Part shown: piece after piece, positions 24,297-33,737 of the stretch
How positions within the stretch are numbered: the stretch's first letter is position 1
Layout of the letters: each line of letters begins with the position of its first letter
Assembly (NCBI GenBank): GCA_023230855.1
Contig: JALNWQ010000001.1
Coordinates: 124,001 to 188,000 of the forward strand
Direction of reading: 5' to 3'
Length of the DNA stretch: 64,000 bases
Source: Solirubrobacteraceae bacterium
Lineage (GTDB): Bacteria; Actinomycetota; Thermoleophilia; Solirubrobacterales; Solirubrobacteraceae
Program-made: the position numbers and the translations under genes
The notes under the pieces: generated by a model
What the model was told of the DNA's origin: nothing
What the model saw: the letters and a program-made list of their open reading frames with translations, nothing else
Databases searched by the model: none

Positions 24297-25268
24297 TCAG
24301 GCGATGCCGTCGCGCGACAGGCGGCGGCGCAACGCGGTCGGGATGCGATCGGCCCGCGAGCCGGCGGCCGCGGCGAGGGCCCGCTCGACGTGGTGGCCCA
24401 GCGACGCGACCGTCGCCCGGTCCAGCGCGCGGCCGGGCGTGCCGTTCGCGGACGCCCACGCCCGGTCGGCGCGCACCCGGGCGCGGACGTCGCCGAGGAC
24501 CCGTCTGGGGTGGACGTCCGTCCGCAGGCCGTACACGTCGTGCAGCGCGCGGAACTCGTCGAAGATGCGGCGGAACCGCTCGCCCGGCGGGTAGTCGTGC
24601 GAGTGCACGACGGCCGCCGCGGGCACGAACGCCCGTGACCAGCCCGCGCGGAGCAGGTCGAGCGCGAGCCACTGGTCCTCGGCGTACGGCACGTCGCGGA
24701 ACGGCGTGCGCTCCCACGCGCGACGCCGTAGCGCGCCGTTGGCGTCGGTGTGGAAGGTCACCGGGGAGGGGGTGAGCGGCACGGGGAGCTCATCCGGTCG
24801 GTGGACGCGCGGGCCACCGTCGGGGCCGGCCATCGCGGCGAACGTCGCCTCGAGCTCGCGGGCGGTGGCGACGCTCGCGTCGGGACGGGGCCGGTACGGG
24901 CCGCAGGTCAGGGCGACGTCGTCGTCGCCGAACGGCTCGGTGAGCGCCCGGAGCCATCCGTCCCCGTCGGGCGTCGCGTCCTGGGTGAGGAACGCGACGA
25001 CGTCGCCGCAGGCCTCGCGCATGAGCAGGTTGCGCGTGCGGCCGTGCCCGAACGACCGCCGGTCGATCGTCACCACCCGTGCGCCCGCGGCGCGAGCGAC
25101 GTCGGCCGAGCCGTCCGTCGACCCGGAGTCGCACACGACGACCTCGGCGAGGTCCGCATGGTCCTGCGTCGTGACCGCGTCGAGCACCTCGGCGAGCAGC
25201 GGTCCGCCGTTCAGGACCGGGATCGCGACCGAGACCGAGGGCACCGGGGGATCGTAGGCGCGCGGCAC
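24297..25268 (-). CDS. Family 2 glycosyltransferase
   Basis: A 323-residue GT2 protein. VSVAIPVLNGGPLLAEVLDAV and VVVCDSGSTDGSADVA form the nucleotide-binding half, RRSFGHGRTRNLLM is a motif of rhamnosyltransferase-like members, and VAFLTQDATPDGDGWLRAL replaces a strict DxD with QDATP, also seen in that group. VPYAEDQWLALDLLRAGW gives the ED catalytic region. The start is a GTG; a second GTG at 25244 would remove eight residues. Only 32 bases separate it from the divergent gene at 25301, so their promoters overlap. Confidence 0.85.
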   Translation of the reverse strand: MPRAYDPPVPSVSVAIPVLNGGPLLAEVLDAVTTQDHADLAEVVVCDSGSTDGSADVARAAGARVVTIDRRSFGHGRTRNLLMREACGDVVAFLTQDATPDGDGWLRALTEPFGDDDVALTCGPYRPRPDASVATARELEATFAAMAGPDGGPRVHRPDELPVPLTPSPVTFHTDANGALRRRAWERTPFRDVPYAEDQWLALDLLRAGWSRAFVPAAAVVHSHDYPPGERFRRIFDEFRALHDVYGLRTDVHPRRVLGDVRARVRADRAWASANGTPGRALDRATVASLGHHVERALAAAAGSRADRIPTALRRRLSRDGIA

Positions 25269-25286
25269 GGTCGCGCGCCCCGCCGC

Positions 25287-25292
25287 TAGCCT
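25287..25292 (+). promoter_or_regulatory. -10-like hexamer in a 32-bp divergent promoter
   Basis: TAGCCT ends eight bases before the GTG at 25301. The intergenic space to the divergent glycosyltransferase is only 32 bases, so both transcripts must start within or next to coding sequence. Confidence 0.4.
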
Positions 25293-25300
25293 CCTCCGGG

Positions 25301-26086
25301 GTGGTGGTCGACGGTGCGGACCGTCCCGTCACCGTGCCTCCCGACCCGGTGGTGCCGGGCCGACGTCCCGTCCCACCCTCGCCCGTGACGCCTCCGCCCG
25401 ACGATCCCCGCGCGCCGCGCCGTCCCTCGCGACCGGGCACGGCGGCCGGCTGGGCGGCCTTGGCGCTCGCCGTCGCCGCGATCGTCGTCCTCCTCGCGAT
25501 CCCCTTCGTCGGGGCGGCCACCGGTCGTGTCGAGGGCCTGCTGAGCAGCAACACGCAGGTCCGCGTGAGCTCGAGCGCCACGGTGCTCGAGCCGGGGGAC
25601 CGCGCCTGCGTCCGTGGGGTGTACGTCCCCGACGGCGCCCGCGTCGTGCGCGTGTACCCCGGGTACGTGGCGGAGCGCTCGCCGACCCTCCGGTTCACGG
25701 TCCGCGGAGACGGCGGACGGGTCGTCGCCGGCCGGGCGACCCGGTTCGCCACGGGCGAGCCGCTGCTCGTCGACCTGGGCCCGCTGCCGACGTCGGCGTC
25801 GGCCACCGTCTGCGTCCACAACCGGGGCCCCTCCGGGGTGTCGCTCGCGGAGGCCCGCGGGCACTTCGGCGCGGCCGAGGCCCGCCCCCCGATCCGCGTC
25901 GGGATCCTGTCGGGCGACCATCCCCGTGCCGTGGCGCTCGTCGATGACGCGCTCGAGCGCGCCGGGCTCTTCAAGTCCGGGATCGTGACGCCCGCGCTCA
26001 TCGTGCTCCTCGGCCTGGCCGTCCTCGTCGGGGTCGTCGGGGCGCTGGTGCTCGTGCTGCGCGACGAGGAGGGCCCGTCGTCGTGA
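25301..26086 (+). CDS. Two-helix membrane protein with paired cysteines, DUF2142 partner (copy 2)
   Basis: A 261-residue protein resembling the one at 14326-14979. A Pro-rich cytoplasmic N-terminus of about 50 residues precedes helix 1 (TAAGWAALALAVAAIVVLLA), a roughly 150-residue outer domain, and helix 2 (TPALIVLLGLAVLVGVVGAL) near the C-terminus. Paired cysteines are C103 in LEPGDRACVRGVYVP and C171 in SATVCVHNRGP. The stop overlaps the downstream DUF2142 start by four bases. Gene order is reversed relative to copy 1 but the pairing is kept. No named family recognised. Confidence 0.7.
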   Translation: MVVDGADRPVTVPPDPVVPGRRPVPPSPVTPPPDDPRAPRRPSRPGTAAGWAALALAVAAIVVLLAIPFVGAATGRVEGLLSSNTQVRVSSSATVLEPGDRACVRGVYVPDGARVVRVYPGYVAERSPTLRFTVRGDGGRVVAGRATRFATGEPLLVDLGPLPTSASATVCVHNRGPSGVSLAEARGHFGAAEARPPIRVGILSGDHPRAVALVDDALERAGLFKSGIVTPALIVLLGLAVLVGVVGALVLVLRDEEGPSS

Positions 26087-27582
26087 GCGCGCTCCTCCGT
26101 CGGTTGCCGCTCGCCGCATGGGCCATCGTGCTCGTCGCGTTCCTCCACGGGGCGGCGTGGTCGGTCCTCACCCCGTCGTTCCAGGGCGCCGACGAGATCG
26201 CGCACTGGGGCTACGTCCAGTACGTCGGCGAGACCGGCAAGACCCCGGACCGCTCGTCACGGTTCGCCGAGCCGGCGCGGGACGCCCTCGCCGTCCTCGA
26301 CGGGATGCCGTGGTCGATCGACGGCCAGCCGTCGTGGTCGGAGGAGGCCGACCGTCGCACCGACGCGCTGGTCGACCGGCTCGACGACGACCGCGCCAAC
26401 CGCATCGACAAGGACGGCGCCGCGTACCAGGCGTCGAACCCTCCGCTCTACGCCTACGCCATGGCGGTCCCCTACCGCGTGACGGGATGGTTCGGCGGGG
26501 ACGTGCTCGACCGCATGCTCGCGGTACGCCTGGCGTCGTCGGCGCTCGGGGCGCTGGCGGTCCTCTTCGTCCTGCTGCTCCTGCGTGAGCTGTTCCCCCG
26601 CCGTCGCCTCGCGTGGTACGTCGGCGGGTTGGCGGTGGCGCTGCAACCGGTGTTCGGCTGGCTCATCGGGTCGGTGAACAACGACATCCCGGTGTTGGTG
26701 TCCGGCGCCGCGCTGCTCTGGCTCGTCGCGCGGACCCATCGCCGCGGGTTGTCGCCGGGCATCGCGGCCGGGCTCGGCGCCGCCGTCGCCGTCGGGCTGC
26801 TGTCCAAGGTGTCGGCCTACGGCCTCGTCGCCGTGCTGGCGTGGTCGTTGGTGTTCCTCGTCTGGCGGGAGCGTGCGCGATGGCGTAGCGCGGTGCCGCT
26901 GGCCGGCCTGGCGCTGGCGGTCGCGGTCGTCCCCCTCCTCGTGCTCGACCTCGTCCGCGACATCGGCGCCGCGACGCCGGCGCCCGACACGGGCGTCGTT
27001 CGCGAGGGCGCCGCCGCGACCGTGGCCGATCCGGCGGCTGCGGCGCCCAGCCGCTCCCCACGCGACTTCCTGTCGTACCTGTGGCAGTTCTGGCTGCCGC
27101 GGCTGCCGTTCATGGACGACCAGTTCTCGACCTACCCGACCTACCCGGTGTGGGAGACGTACGTCCAGGCGTTCGCGGGGCGGTTCGGCTGGTTCGCCTA
27201 CGGGTTCTCGCCCGAGGCGTCGCGCGGGATGGTCGTCGTGCTGGCGGCGTTGATCGCGGGGGCCGGCGTGGCGCTCTGGCGGCGACGCGTCGCGCTGCGT
27301 GCACGCTTCGGCCTGATCGTCGCGCTGGTCGGCGGGTTCGTCGGCTACGCCGTGATGGTCAACCTGCGCGGCTGGCAGTACCGGATCGACACGCGTGGCG
27401 AGAACTTCGAGCAGGTCCGCTACCTGTTCCCGATGATCGGCCTGTACGGGGCGCTCGTCGGCGCCGCGCTGCTGGCGCTCCCGGACCGTTGGCGGCGTAC
27501 CGCGGTCGTGCTCGTGGTGCTGGCCGCCACGCTCCACGTGCTCGCGTCGTGGGGCGTGACGCTCCAGCGGTACTACATGTGA
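26083..27582 (+). CDS. DUF2142 polytopic membrane protein (copy 2)
   Basis: A 499-residue protein with about ten transmembrane helices. The DUF2142 motifs are TPSFQGADEIAHWGYVQYV after helix 1, SNPPLYAYAMAVPYRV in the first loop and SYLWQFWLPRLPFMDD toward the end. The shared acidic DE pair suggests a GT-C-like catalytic site facing outward, probably using a polyprenyl-linked sugar such as that made by the 20921 product. It starts with GTG inside the end of its two-cysteine partner gene. It is convergent with the HAD-protein operon. Confidence 0.8.
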   Translation: MSALLRRLPLAAWAIVLVAFLHGAAWSVLTPSFQGADEIAHWGYVQYVGETGKTPDRSSRFAEPARDALAVLDGMPWSIDGQPSWSEEADRRTDALVDRLDDDRANRIDKDGAAYQASNPPLYAYAMAVPYRVTGWFGGDVLDRMLAVRLASSALGALAVLFVLLLLRELFPRRRLAWYVGGLAVALQPVFGWLIGSVNNDIPVLVSGAALLWLVARTHRRGLSPGIAAGLGAAVAVGLLSKVSAYGLVAVLAWSLVFLVWRERARWRSAVPLAGLALAVAVVPLLVLDLVRDIGAATPAPDTGVVREGAAATVADPAAAAPSRSPRDFLSYLWQFWLPRLPFMDDQFSTYPTYPVWETYVQAFAGRFGWFAYGFSPEASRGMVVVLAALIAGAGVALWRRRVALRARFGLIVALVGGFVGYAVMVNLRGWQYRIDTRGENFEQVRYLFPMIGLYGALVGAALLALPDRWRRTAVVLVVLAATLHVLASWGVTLQRYYM

Positions 27583-27589
27583 CGCGAGG

Positions 27590-27619
27590 GTGACCGCGCG
27601 TCGGGCGGCGCACGGTCAC
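27590..27619. terminator. Convergent hairpin after DUF2142 copy 2
   Basis: GTGACCG (27590-27596) pairs with CGGTCAC (27613-27619) around a GC-rich 16-base loop, between two convergent stop codons. Confidence 0.45.
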
Positions 27620-27669
27620 GATCCCCGGCCGGCGGCCTCACCCCGGGCCGCGCGCCGCCGAGGGTCGGC

Positions 27670-30372
27670 TCAGCCCCGCAGCCGCTTGCCGGCCCGCAGG
27701 CCCTTCGTCACCCGCCAGCTCAGCGACTGCTCCATCTGGGCGCGGACCTGCTCGGCCGACGCCATCCGCTGCGGCGAGCGGGGATCGCTCGCCGGGGGCG
27801 GGCTCCACGGCAACGCCGAGAAGAGCAGCTCGACGTCGATGGTGTGGATCTCCTCGTGGGTGACGTGGGTGCACGACCACGCGAGGATGCCCTCGCCGTG
27901 GTGCGACGCGAACACGCCGTTGCCCAGCGACACCGCGTGGACGAGCTCGAGCTGACCGGCGAACGCCTGCTCCTCCAGCCGCAGCTCGATCGGCTCGTCG
28001 CGGTCGCGGACGTGCAGCGTCACCGCGATCCGGTCGAACCGCACGATCGCGGGACGCTCGCCGAACCGGATCTGGATCCGGTCGACGTGGCGCCCCCGCA
28101 GGGTCGTGCTGGCGTAGGAGCGACCGTGGACGTTGCGGCGCGGCACGTCGCGGTACGCGGCGGCCTGCTCGACCGCGACCCCGCCGGCCGGCTCGATGCA
28201 CAACCGGCCGGTCTCCAACGGCGTGCTCAGCACCCCGTCGGGGAGCTCGCCGGACGCGTGCAGCAGCGCACCGTGGGCCAACGCGGGGTCGACGGCGCGG
28301 GCGACGCCGTAGGGCCAGTAGATTCGCTCCATCGGCACGGCCGGGATGCCGTCGGGCGACAGGTAGCCCATGACGGTCGTGGCGTGCTCGTCCAGCAGCG
28401 GATCGACGTGCGGCGACCCCTGGTTCTCGTCGTGGTGCCACGCCCCGAACCGGGCGGCCTCCTCGGCGGTCGGCGCGGCGACGGCCCGGGCGATCTGCGG
28501 GGCGATCGCCTCGCCGTGGGCGGCGAGCGACGCGGTCTGGCCCTCCAGGCGCACGTACCGCAGGTACTCGCGCTGGAACGCACGGATGCCGCGGCGCACC
28601 GCCTCGGCCTGCACGCCCTGCGACGCCGGGAGCGGCTGGTCCTCGTAGACCGGCTCCAGCTCGGCGGTCATGTCGATCTGGGTGCCGTGGTCGGGCATGC
28701 AGACCTGCTCGAGGATCTCGGGCGAGCGGACGATCGTGCGACAGGCGCGGTCGGGCGCGCCGAGGTTGGCCAGGTACCCGTAGACCTCGCCGCCGGCGGC
28801 CACCGTCGTGCTCGCCCCCTCGTGGGTGACGAGGTAGAACCCGGCGACGTGCCGCGGCTCGCCGGTCTGGTTCAGCAGCGTGATGAGCTTGCGCTGGATC
28901 GATCCGCCCCAGCCCAGGTCGGCGATGAGCACCGGGCCGTCGGGGGACTCGCGCTCGATCGTCGCCACGACGCGCTCGCGCAGCCGGCGGGCCCGCGCCG
29001 CGATCTCCGCCTGCAGGACCGGGTCGGCGCCGATGACGCGGACGAAGGCGTCGCGGGCGGTCGCGTCGCTCGACGGGAAGCCCAGGTGCTCGCGCAGGTC
29101 CGGCACCCGCACCGGGTCCACGTCGAGCATCCGCAGCAGCCGGCCGACGGTGGCCGACGTCCGACGCTCGGTGAGGGCGAGCAGGTCGCCGCGGCCGGCG
29201 TCTCCGATCGCGGCGATCGTCGACAGCTGCCGGTTGAGGTGCAGCCGGTGGGTCCGCAGCGGCAGGCCGAGGGTGCGGGCCGCGTCGCCGATCAGATCCT
29301 CGAGGAACGCGCCCTCCCGCATGAGGCAGAAGAGGTGGCCGGTGCCGTACCCGGCGGCCAGGCGCGCCGCCCACTCGGCGTAGCCGGCGAACGCCGGACC
29401 GAGGATCTGGGCGCCGTAGCGCCAGTACGGCTGCAGCGACGCGGGCACCGCGTGCAGCTCGGCGTTGTGGGCCATCTTGGCCCGCATCTGGGTCAGGCCG
29501 CTCTCGGCGAGCTGGGCTCCGCGTCGCGCGCGACGGTCCGCGTCCGCGATCTCCAGCGGCTCGGCCTCGGCGAACCGCTGCTCCTGCTCGACGATCGCCT
29601 GGAGGTCCGGATGACGCCGCTCGAAGAGGAACGCGTGCATCTTGCGCTTCTGCGCCGGCGCGATGTCGGCGCCCGGGTTGTCGCCCAGGTGGACGACGCG
29701 GCCGGGGGCCACGCCGATCCGCTCCAGCGCCCGGTCGAACAACGTGCCCGCCTTGTTCACGCGATGGTCGGACGACGTGACGATCGCCCGCCACGTCACC
29801 GCGTCCAGCCCGGGACGCTCCAGCAGCGTCCGCAGCTGGTCGGACGAGAAGTACGTGTCGGACACCGCGACCACCGGGATGCCCCGGTGGGTGGCGAGCG
29901 TGAGCAGCGCCGCGATGTCCAGGTCGGGAACGGTGATCTCGCGCTCCAGGGCGATCTCGCGCGCGACCGCATCGGCCCGGGTCAGGCCCGGGTGGACCCA
30001 CTCGGGGATCCGCGTCCAGATCTCGTGCAGCCCCACCTCGGGCGACCCGGTGCCCTGGGCGAGCACGCCGCGCGCCTCGGTCTCGGCGCGGCGGCGCAGG
30101 TGCCCGAACCCGCGGGGCGACAGCGACCCGTGCAGGCGCCCGTCGGCGTGCAGGCGCTCGCCGAGGCTCGTGAAGAGGTCCTCCGGCTCCGTCACCCGGC
30201 GCCACAGGACGGTGTCGAAGACGTCGGTGAAGACCGCGTCGACGGCGCCGGACTCGATGAGGTCGTAGGCGCCGGACAGCGCGGCGGGGTGGGCGGCGGG
30301 CCGCCGGTCGGCGACGGGCGGGGCGGCGTCCGGGACGGTCGGGTCGTCGGGGCGCTGGTCGAGGGTGCTCAC
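27670..30372 (-). CDS. COG5610-like HAD-superfamily protein of a glycan export locus
   Basis: A 900-residue protein. The N-terminal 230 residues are a HAD domain: AVFTDVFDTVLWRRV with nucleophile D50, VVAVSDTYFSSDQL as motif II, and VVHLGDNPGADIAPAQ as the terminal acidic motif. The second acidic residue of the usual DxD is F52, as in dehalogenase-like members and unlike phosphatases. A long domain follows with VLIADLGWGGSIQRKL and FCLMREGAFLEDL, similar to COG5610 predicted hydrolases found in polysaccharide clusters. The C-terminal 200 residues look beta-rich. The GTG start overlaps the stop of the methyltransferase gene upstream, so they are cotranslated. Substrate unknown; possibly tailoring or release of the exported glycan. 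Confidence 0.7.
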   Translation of the reverse strand: MSTLDQRPDDPTVPDAAPPVADRRPAAHPAALSGAYDLIESGAVDAVFTDVFDTVLWRRVTEPEDLFTSLGERLHADGRLHGSLSPRGFGHLRRRAETEARGVLAQGTGSPEVGLHEIWTRIPEWVHPGLTRADAVAREIALEREITVPDLDIAALLTLATHRGIPVVAVSDTYFSSDQLRTLLERPGLDAVTWRAIVTSSDHRVNKAGTLFDRALERIGVAPGRVVHLGDNPGADIAPAQKRKMHAFLFERRHPDLQAIVEQEQRFAEAEPLEIADADRRARRGAQLAESGLTQMRAKMAHNAELHAVPASLQPYWRYGAQILGPAFAGYAEWAARLAAGYGTGHLFCLMREGAFLEDLIGDAARTLGLPLRTHRLHLNRQLSTIAAIGDAGRGDLLALTERRTSATVGRLLRMLDVDPVRVPDLREHLGFPSSDATARDAFVRVIGADPVLQAEIAARARRLRERVVATIERESPDGPVLIADLGWGGSIQRKLITLLNQTGEPRHVAGFYLVTHEGASTTVAAGGEVYGYLANLGAPDRACRTIVRSPEILEQVCMPDHGTQIDMTAELEPVYEDQPLPASQGVQAEAVRRGIRAFQREYLRYVRLEGQTASLAAHGEAIAPQIARAVAAPTAEEAARFGAWHHDENQGSPHVDPLLDEHATTVMGYLSPDGIPAVPMERIYWPYGVARAVDPALAHGALLHASGELPDGVLSTPLETGRLCIEPAGGVAVEQAAAYRDVPRRNVHGRSYASTTLRGRHVDRIQIRFGERPAIVRFDRIAVTLHVRDRDEPIELRLEEQAFAGQLELVHAVSLGNGVFASHHGEGILAWSCTHVTHEEIHTIDVELLFSALPWSPPPASDPRSPQRMASAEQVRAQMEQSLSWRVTKGLRAGKRLRG

Positions 30373-31412
30373 GCGGGGCCTCCGGCGGTCGGGACGGGGG
30401 ACGCGCCGGACCGGCCGGCGTCCTTCAGGGCGGCGAGCTCCTCGCGCAGCCGCAGGTTCTCGCCGCTCACCTCGGCGTAGCGGGCCTCGAACCGGGCGCG
30501 GTCCTCGTCGTAGGCACGGGCCAGCGCATGGCCGTGGTCCTGGAGCTCCAGGAGCTTCATGTACAGCGCCAGCCGGTTGCGCTCCAGCCGGGCCAGCAGC
30601 GGGGACCGGTCCAGGGGCTGCAGCAGCGCGTCGACGGCCGGCGCCCACGGGGCGTCCTTCGGGTAGAGGAACCCCAGGCCGAAGACCGCGGGCACGATCC
30701 GCAGCACCAGGTCGTCGCGGTCGGCGATCGCGTCCTCGATCGCGGTCCGCACGCCGTTGCGCTCGCCCCCGGCGTGGTCGGCGATCGCGTAGTTGCCGCG
30801 CGAGCGCATCCCGCCGCCGGGGATCGGGTCGTGGCTGAAGACCGACACGCCGGTGTCGAAGCGGTGCGCGTGCACGCCGGCCGGATCGACGGCCGACGGG
30901 TCGTAGTACAGGTCGCGGCGCGCCCACGGGAAGCAGACGTCGTGAAAGGCGACGAACGGCGGAAAGCCCGCCGCGTCGGCGCGGGCCAGCAGCCTGCGGG
31001 TCTCCTCGACGACGACCGCGTAGTTGTGGTCGCCGTCCACGACGACGAACTCCGCCCGCTCGGGCAGCTCGTCGATCGCGGCGGGCGAGAACGCCCGCAC
31101 GAGCTCCAGGCGGGTGGTGTCGGCCAGCTCGACCAGCGCGGCGCTGGGGGCCGAGTCGACGCACAGCACCCGTGCGTCGAGCGCCTCGGCGTGGGCGAGC
31201 AGCTCGCGGGTGAGCAGGCCACCCTCGCCACCGATCTCGACGACGGTCGTCGGGCGGACCGCGGCGACCAGATCGCCGAACAGCTCGCGCAGCACGCCCA
31301 TCGAGTGCAGCAGCAGCGGCAGCTCCGCGGCCTCGTCCTGCTCGACGTACGGGTCGTCCCGCGTGCTGAGACGCGCCAAGCGCGAGTCGTCGTCGGTCGT
31401 GTCGGTAGACAT
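30369..31412 (-). CDS. Class I methyltransferase with C-terminal coiled coil
   Basis: A 347-residue protein. VVEIGGEGGLLTRELLAHAEAL is a SAM-binding motif I, VLCVDSAPSAALVEL supplies the acidic residue for the ribose, and EFVVVDGDHNYAVVVEETRRLL with AFHDVCFPW matches the Methyltransf_24 group. After about residue 265, LLARLERNRLALYMKLLELQDHG and the following acidic segments look like a coiled coil, a feature of chain-terminating methyltransferases that measure polysaccharide length. That role is an inference, supported by the adjacent Wzm/Wzt exporter whose ATPase carries a glycan-recognition domain. The ATG is preceded at nine bases by a TACGCT hexamer on the same strand. Confidence 0.75.
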   Translation of the reverse strand: MSTDTTDDDSRLARLSTRDDPYVEQDEAAELPLLLHSMGVLRELFGDLVAAVRPTTVVEIGGEGGLLTRELLAHAEALDARVLCVDSAPSAALVELADTTRLELVRAFSPAAIDELPERAEFVVVDGDHNYAVVVEETRRLLARADAAGFPPFVAFHDVCFPWARRDLYYDPSAVDPAGVHAHRFDTGVSVFSHDPIPGGGMRSRGNYAIADHAGGERNGVRTAIEDAIADRDDLVLRIVPAVFGLGFLYPKDAPWAPAVDALLQPLDRSPLLARLERNRLALYMKLLELQDHGHALARAYDEDRARFEARYAEVSGENLRLREELAALKDAGRSGASPVPTAGGPA

Positions 31413-31473
31413 GCGCGGGACAGCGTAACGGCGGCCCCGCCGTGCGGACGCGCCCGCGACCCGACGTGCGGCG

Positions 31474-32379
31474 TCAGAGCCGCTCGGCGATCCGGGGCGC
31501 CTCGCGGTTGAAGTACCAGAACCCGACGGCCAGGAGCCCCAGGGTGATGGCGACGGGGATGACCAGCACCCACCAGGCGCCGGCGGAGTCCAGCGCCGTC
31601 GGGTGGCTCGGGGCGATCATCGCGTGGCGCGCCTGCTGCAGGATCGTCGAGAACGGGAACATCATCATGATGCGCTCGATCCGGTCGCCGAACTCGGCCT
31701 GGATCGCCTGCACCGGGACCAGCACCCCGGACGCGTAGAACATCGCCTGGAGGAAGACGTCCCAGATCGGGCGCACGTCGCGGAAGCGCACGTACGCCGC
31801 CGACAGGATCATCGCCACGGCGATCGCCAGCACCGCCAGCGCCGCGATCAGCGGGAAGATCTCCAGCCACGTCCAGCGGACGTCGGCGCCCATGATGAAC
31901 AGGGTCACGATCACCGGGACCATGTTCAGCGCGAGGTTGAACAGCGCGGTGATGACGACCGCCAGCGGCACCGCCATCCGTGGGAAGTCGATCTTGCGGA
32001 CGAGGTTCTCGCGGTCGAGCATCGCGGACACCGCCCCGCCGGTCGCCTCGCCGAAGAACGTGAAGAGGACGATGCCCAGCAGCAGCGTGGGGGCGTAGAG
32101 CTCGATGTCGTTGCCCAGCCGGACGACGACGGTGAAGACGAGCAGCAGGACGCCGAAGAGCATCATCGGCCGCGCGAGCTGCCAGAAGTACCCCAGCGCC
32201 GACCCGTAGAACTTGAGCTTGAAGTCGCTCGTGGCCATCGTCCAGGCCAGGCCGAGCATCCGGCGCGGATCGTGGCCCATCGCCGAGGGGCCCTTGATCG
32301 GGGCGCCGAGGGCGTCGCGGTCGATCGCGTCGAAGTCGCGCGCCTCGGGACGCTCGGGAACCGTCTCGACGGTGCTCAT
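31474..32379 (-). CDS. wzm: ABC-2 type polysaccharide exporter permease (Wzm-like)
   Basis: A 301-residue permease with six transmembrane segments in the ABC2_membrane (TagG/Wzm) pattern, starting from a cytoplasmic N-terminal amphipathic region DFKLKFYGSALGYFWQLARPM. RIERIMMMFPFSTILQQ is the conserved loop before the last helices. Together with the ATPase it would export undecaprenyl-linked glycan. Its ATG overlaps the ATPase stop by four bases, so subunits are made together. The wzm-wzt pair, the methyltransferase and the HAD protein form one operon. Confidence 0.9.
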   Translation of the reverse strand: MSTVETVPERPEARDFDAIDRDALGAPIKGPSAMGHDPRRMLGLAWTMATSDFKLKFYGSALGYFWQLARPMMLFGVLLLVFTVVVRLGNDIELYAPTLLLGIVLFTFFGEATGGAVSAMLDRENLVRKIDFPRMAVPLAVVITALFNLALNMVPVIVTLFIMGADVRWTWLEIFPLIAALAVLAIAVAMILSAAYVRFRDVRPIWDVFLQAMFYASGVLVPVQAIQAEFGDRIERIMMMFPFSTILQQARHAMIAPSHPTALDSAGAWWVLVIPVAITLGLLAVGFWYFNREAPRIAERL

Positions 32380-33737
32380 GCGGCCGGCCCCGTCGTGGCG
32401 TCGTCCGTGGCCTCGTCGACGGTCAGCGTGAACGGCGGGTGCATCGTGCCGAGCGTCTTCACCGTGCCGGTGACGAGCAGGCTGTGCATCTTCGGTCGCC
32501 GGTCGAACCACTCCAGCGCGGCCTCGTCACGGCAGAGGGCGGGCGTCAGGTGGTAGCGCCCCGGCGCCAGGTACGACGCGAAGGCGATCCGCACCTCGCG
32601 GGTCTCGCCGGCGGCGAACCGGCCCATCGGCGGCAGGTCGAGGTTGTTCGGCTCGAACACCGTGACGCCCTGATCGGTCAGGACGCTGATGCCGAACAGC
32701 GGATCCTCGATCGTGTCGTGGAACGTCACCCGCATCGCGAGGGTGCACGGCGATCCGAACGGCAGGTGCTCGACCCGGCGCCCGGAGCCGTCCTCGACCC
32801 ACGAGTCGACGATCTCGGCGCGTCCGCTGCCGTGGCGGTCGGTGTCGTCGATGATCGTGCCCGGGGCCGGGCCGCCCAGCGCGGGGGCGTCCTCGGCGTC
32901 GTCGGTGTCGGCGGCAATCTCGGCGGCGACCTCCTGACGGGCGTCGGACGAGAAGTTCATGTCCAGGTAGCGGTCGCCGATCTCCTCCGGGTCGCCGATC
33001 GCCACGACGGTCCCACGTTCCAGCAGCAGCGCGCGGTCGCAGAACCGCTTGACCGCGGTCATGTCGTGGGTGACGAGGATGACGGTGGCGCCGCTCTCGC
33101 GGATCCGCTCGAACTCGTCGAAGCACTTCTGCTGGAAGGCGGCGTCACCGACGGCCAGGACCTCGTCGATGAGGAGGATCTCGGCGTCGACCTGGATCAT
33201 CACCGCGAACGCCAGCCGGACGAGCATGCCGGAGCTGTAGTTCTTGATCTTCAGGTCGGCGAAGTCCTGCAGCTCGGCGAACTCGAGGATCGCGTCGAAC
33301 CGCCGCCGTGCCTCGGCGCGGCCCAGGCCCAGCATCTGGGCGTTGAGCATGACGTTGTCGAACGCCGCCAGATCCGGGTTGAAGCCCACGCCCAGCTCGA
33401 TGAACGTCGACATCCGCCCGTTGACGAAGATCCGGCCGTCGTCGACGCCGTAGATGCCCGCGAGCGTCTTGAGCATCGTCGACTTGCCCGACCCGTTGCG
33501 GCCGACGACCCCGAAGAACTCGCCCGGCTCGACGTGGAAGCTCACGTGGCGCAGCGACCGCATCTGCCGGACCTTCGACCGCCGGAACGGGTGCAGCGCC
33601 CGCTCCTTCAGCGTGTGGGCCTGCTCCGTCGGGATCCGGAACGTCTTGGAGATGCCGTCGACGACGATCGCCGGCGGGCGGTCGACGGCGGCGGACGGGG
33701 CCGGGGCGGCGGGGGCGGGGGGGACGGGAACAGTCAT
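32376..33737 (-). CDS. wzt: ABC exporter ATPase with C-terminal carbohydrate-binding domain (Wzt-like)
   Basis: A 453-residue protein. Residues 40-290 are the nucleotide-binding domain: Walker A GRNGSGKSTML, signature KNYSSGMLVRLAFAV, Walker B EILLIDEVLAVGDAAFQ, and the H-loop VTHDM. About 150 residues after it form a beta-rich domain with PFGSPCTLAMRVTFHD and GISVLTDQGVTVFEPNN, matching the Wzt C-terminal domain that recognises the finished glycan end. That domain type implies substrate selection by a terminal modification, fitting the coupled methyltransferase. The ATG at 33737 is preferred over an upstream ATG at 33809 that adds 24 Arg/Gly-rich residues. A TACCCT hexamer lies 12 bases before the start. 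Confidence 0.9.
   Translation of the reverse strand: MTVPVPPAPAAPAPSAAVDRPPAIVVDGISKTFRIPTEQAHTLKERALHPFRRSKVRQMRSLRHVSFHVEPGEFFGVVGRNGSGKSTMLKTLAGIYGVDDGRIFVNGRMSTFIELGVGFNPDLAAFDNVMLNAQMLGLGRAEARRRFDAILEFAELQDFADLKIKNYSSGMLVRLAFAVMIQVDAEILLIDEVLAVGDAAFQQKCFDEFERIRESGATVILVTHDMTAVKRFCDRALLLERGTVVAIGDPEEIGDRYLDMNFSSDARQEVAAEIAADTDDAEDAPALGGPAPGTIIDDTDRHGSGRAEIVDSWVEDGSGRRVEHLPFGSPCTLAMRVTFHDTIEDPLFGISVLTDQGVTVFEPNNLDLPPMGRFAAGETREVRIAFASYLAPGRYHLTPALCRDEAALEWFDRRPKMHSLLVTGTVKTLGTMHPPFTLTVDEATDDATTGPAA

Noticed and set aside
20593..24594. A 1333-residue plus-strand open frame over two glycosyltransferase genes
   Set aside because: Its Arg/His/Val-rich composition is typical of an antisense frame, and the glycosyltransferase motifs are in other frames.
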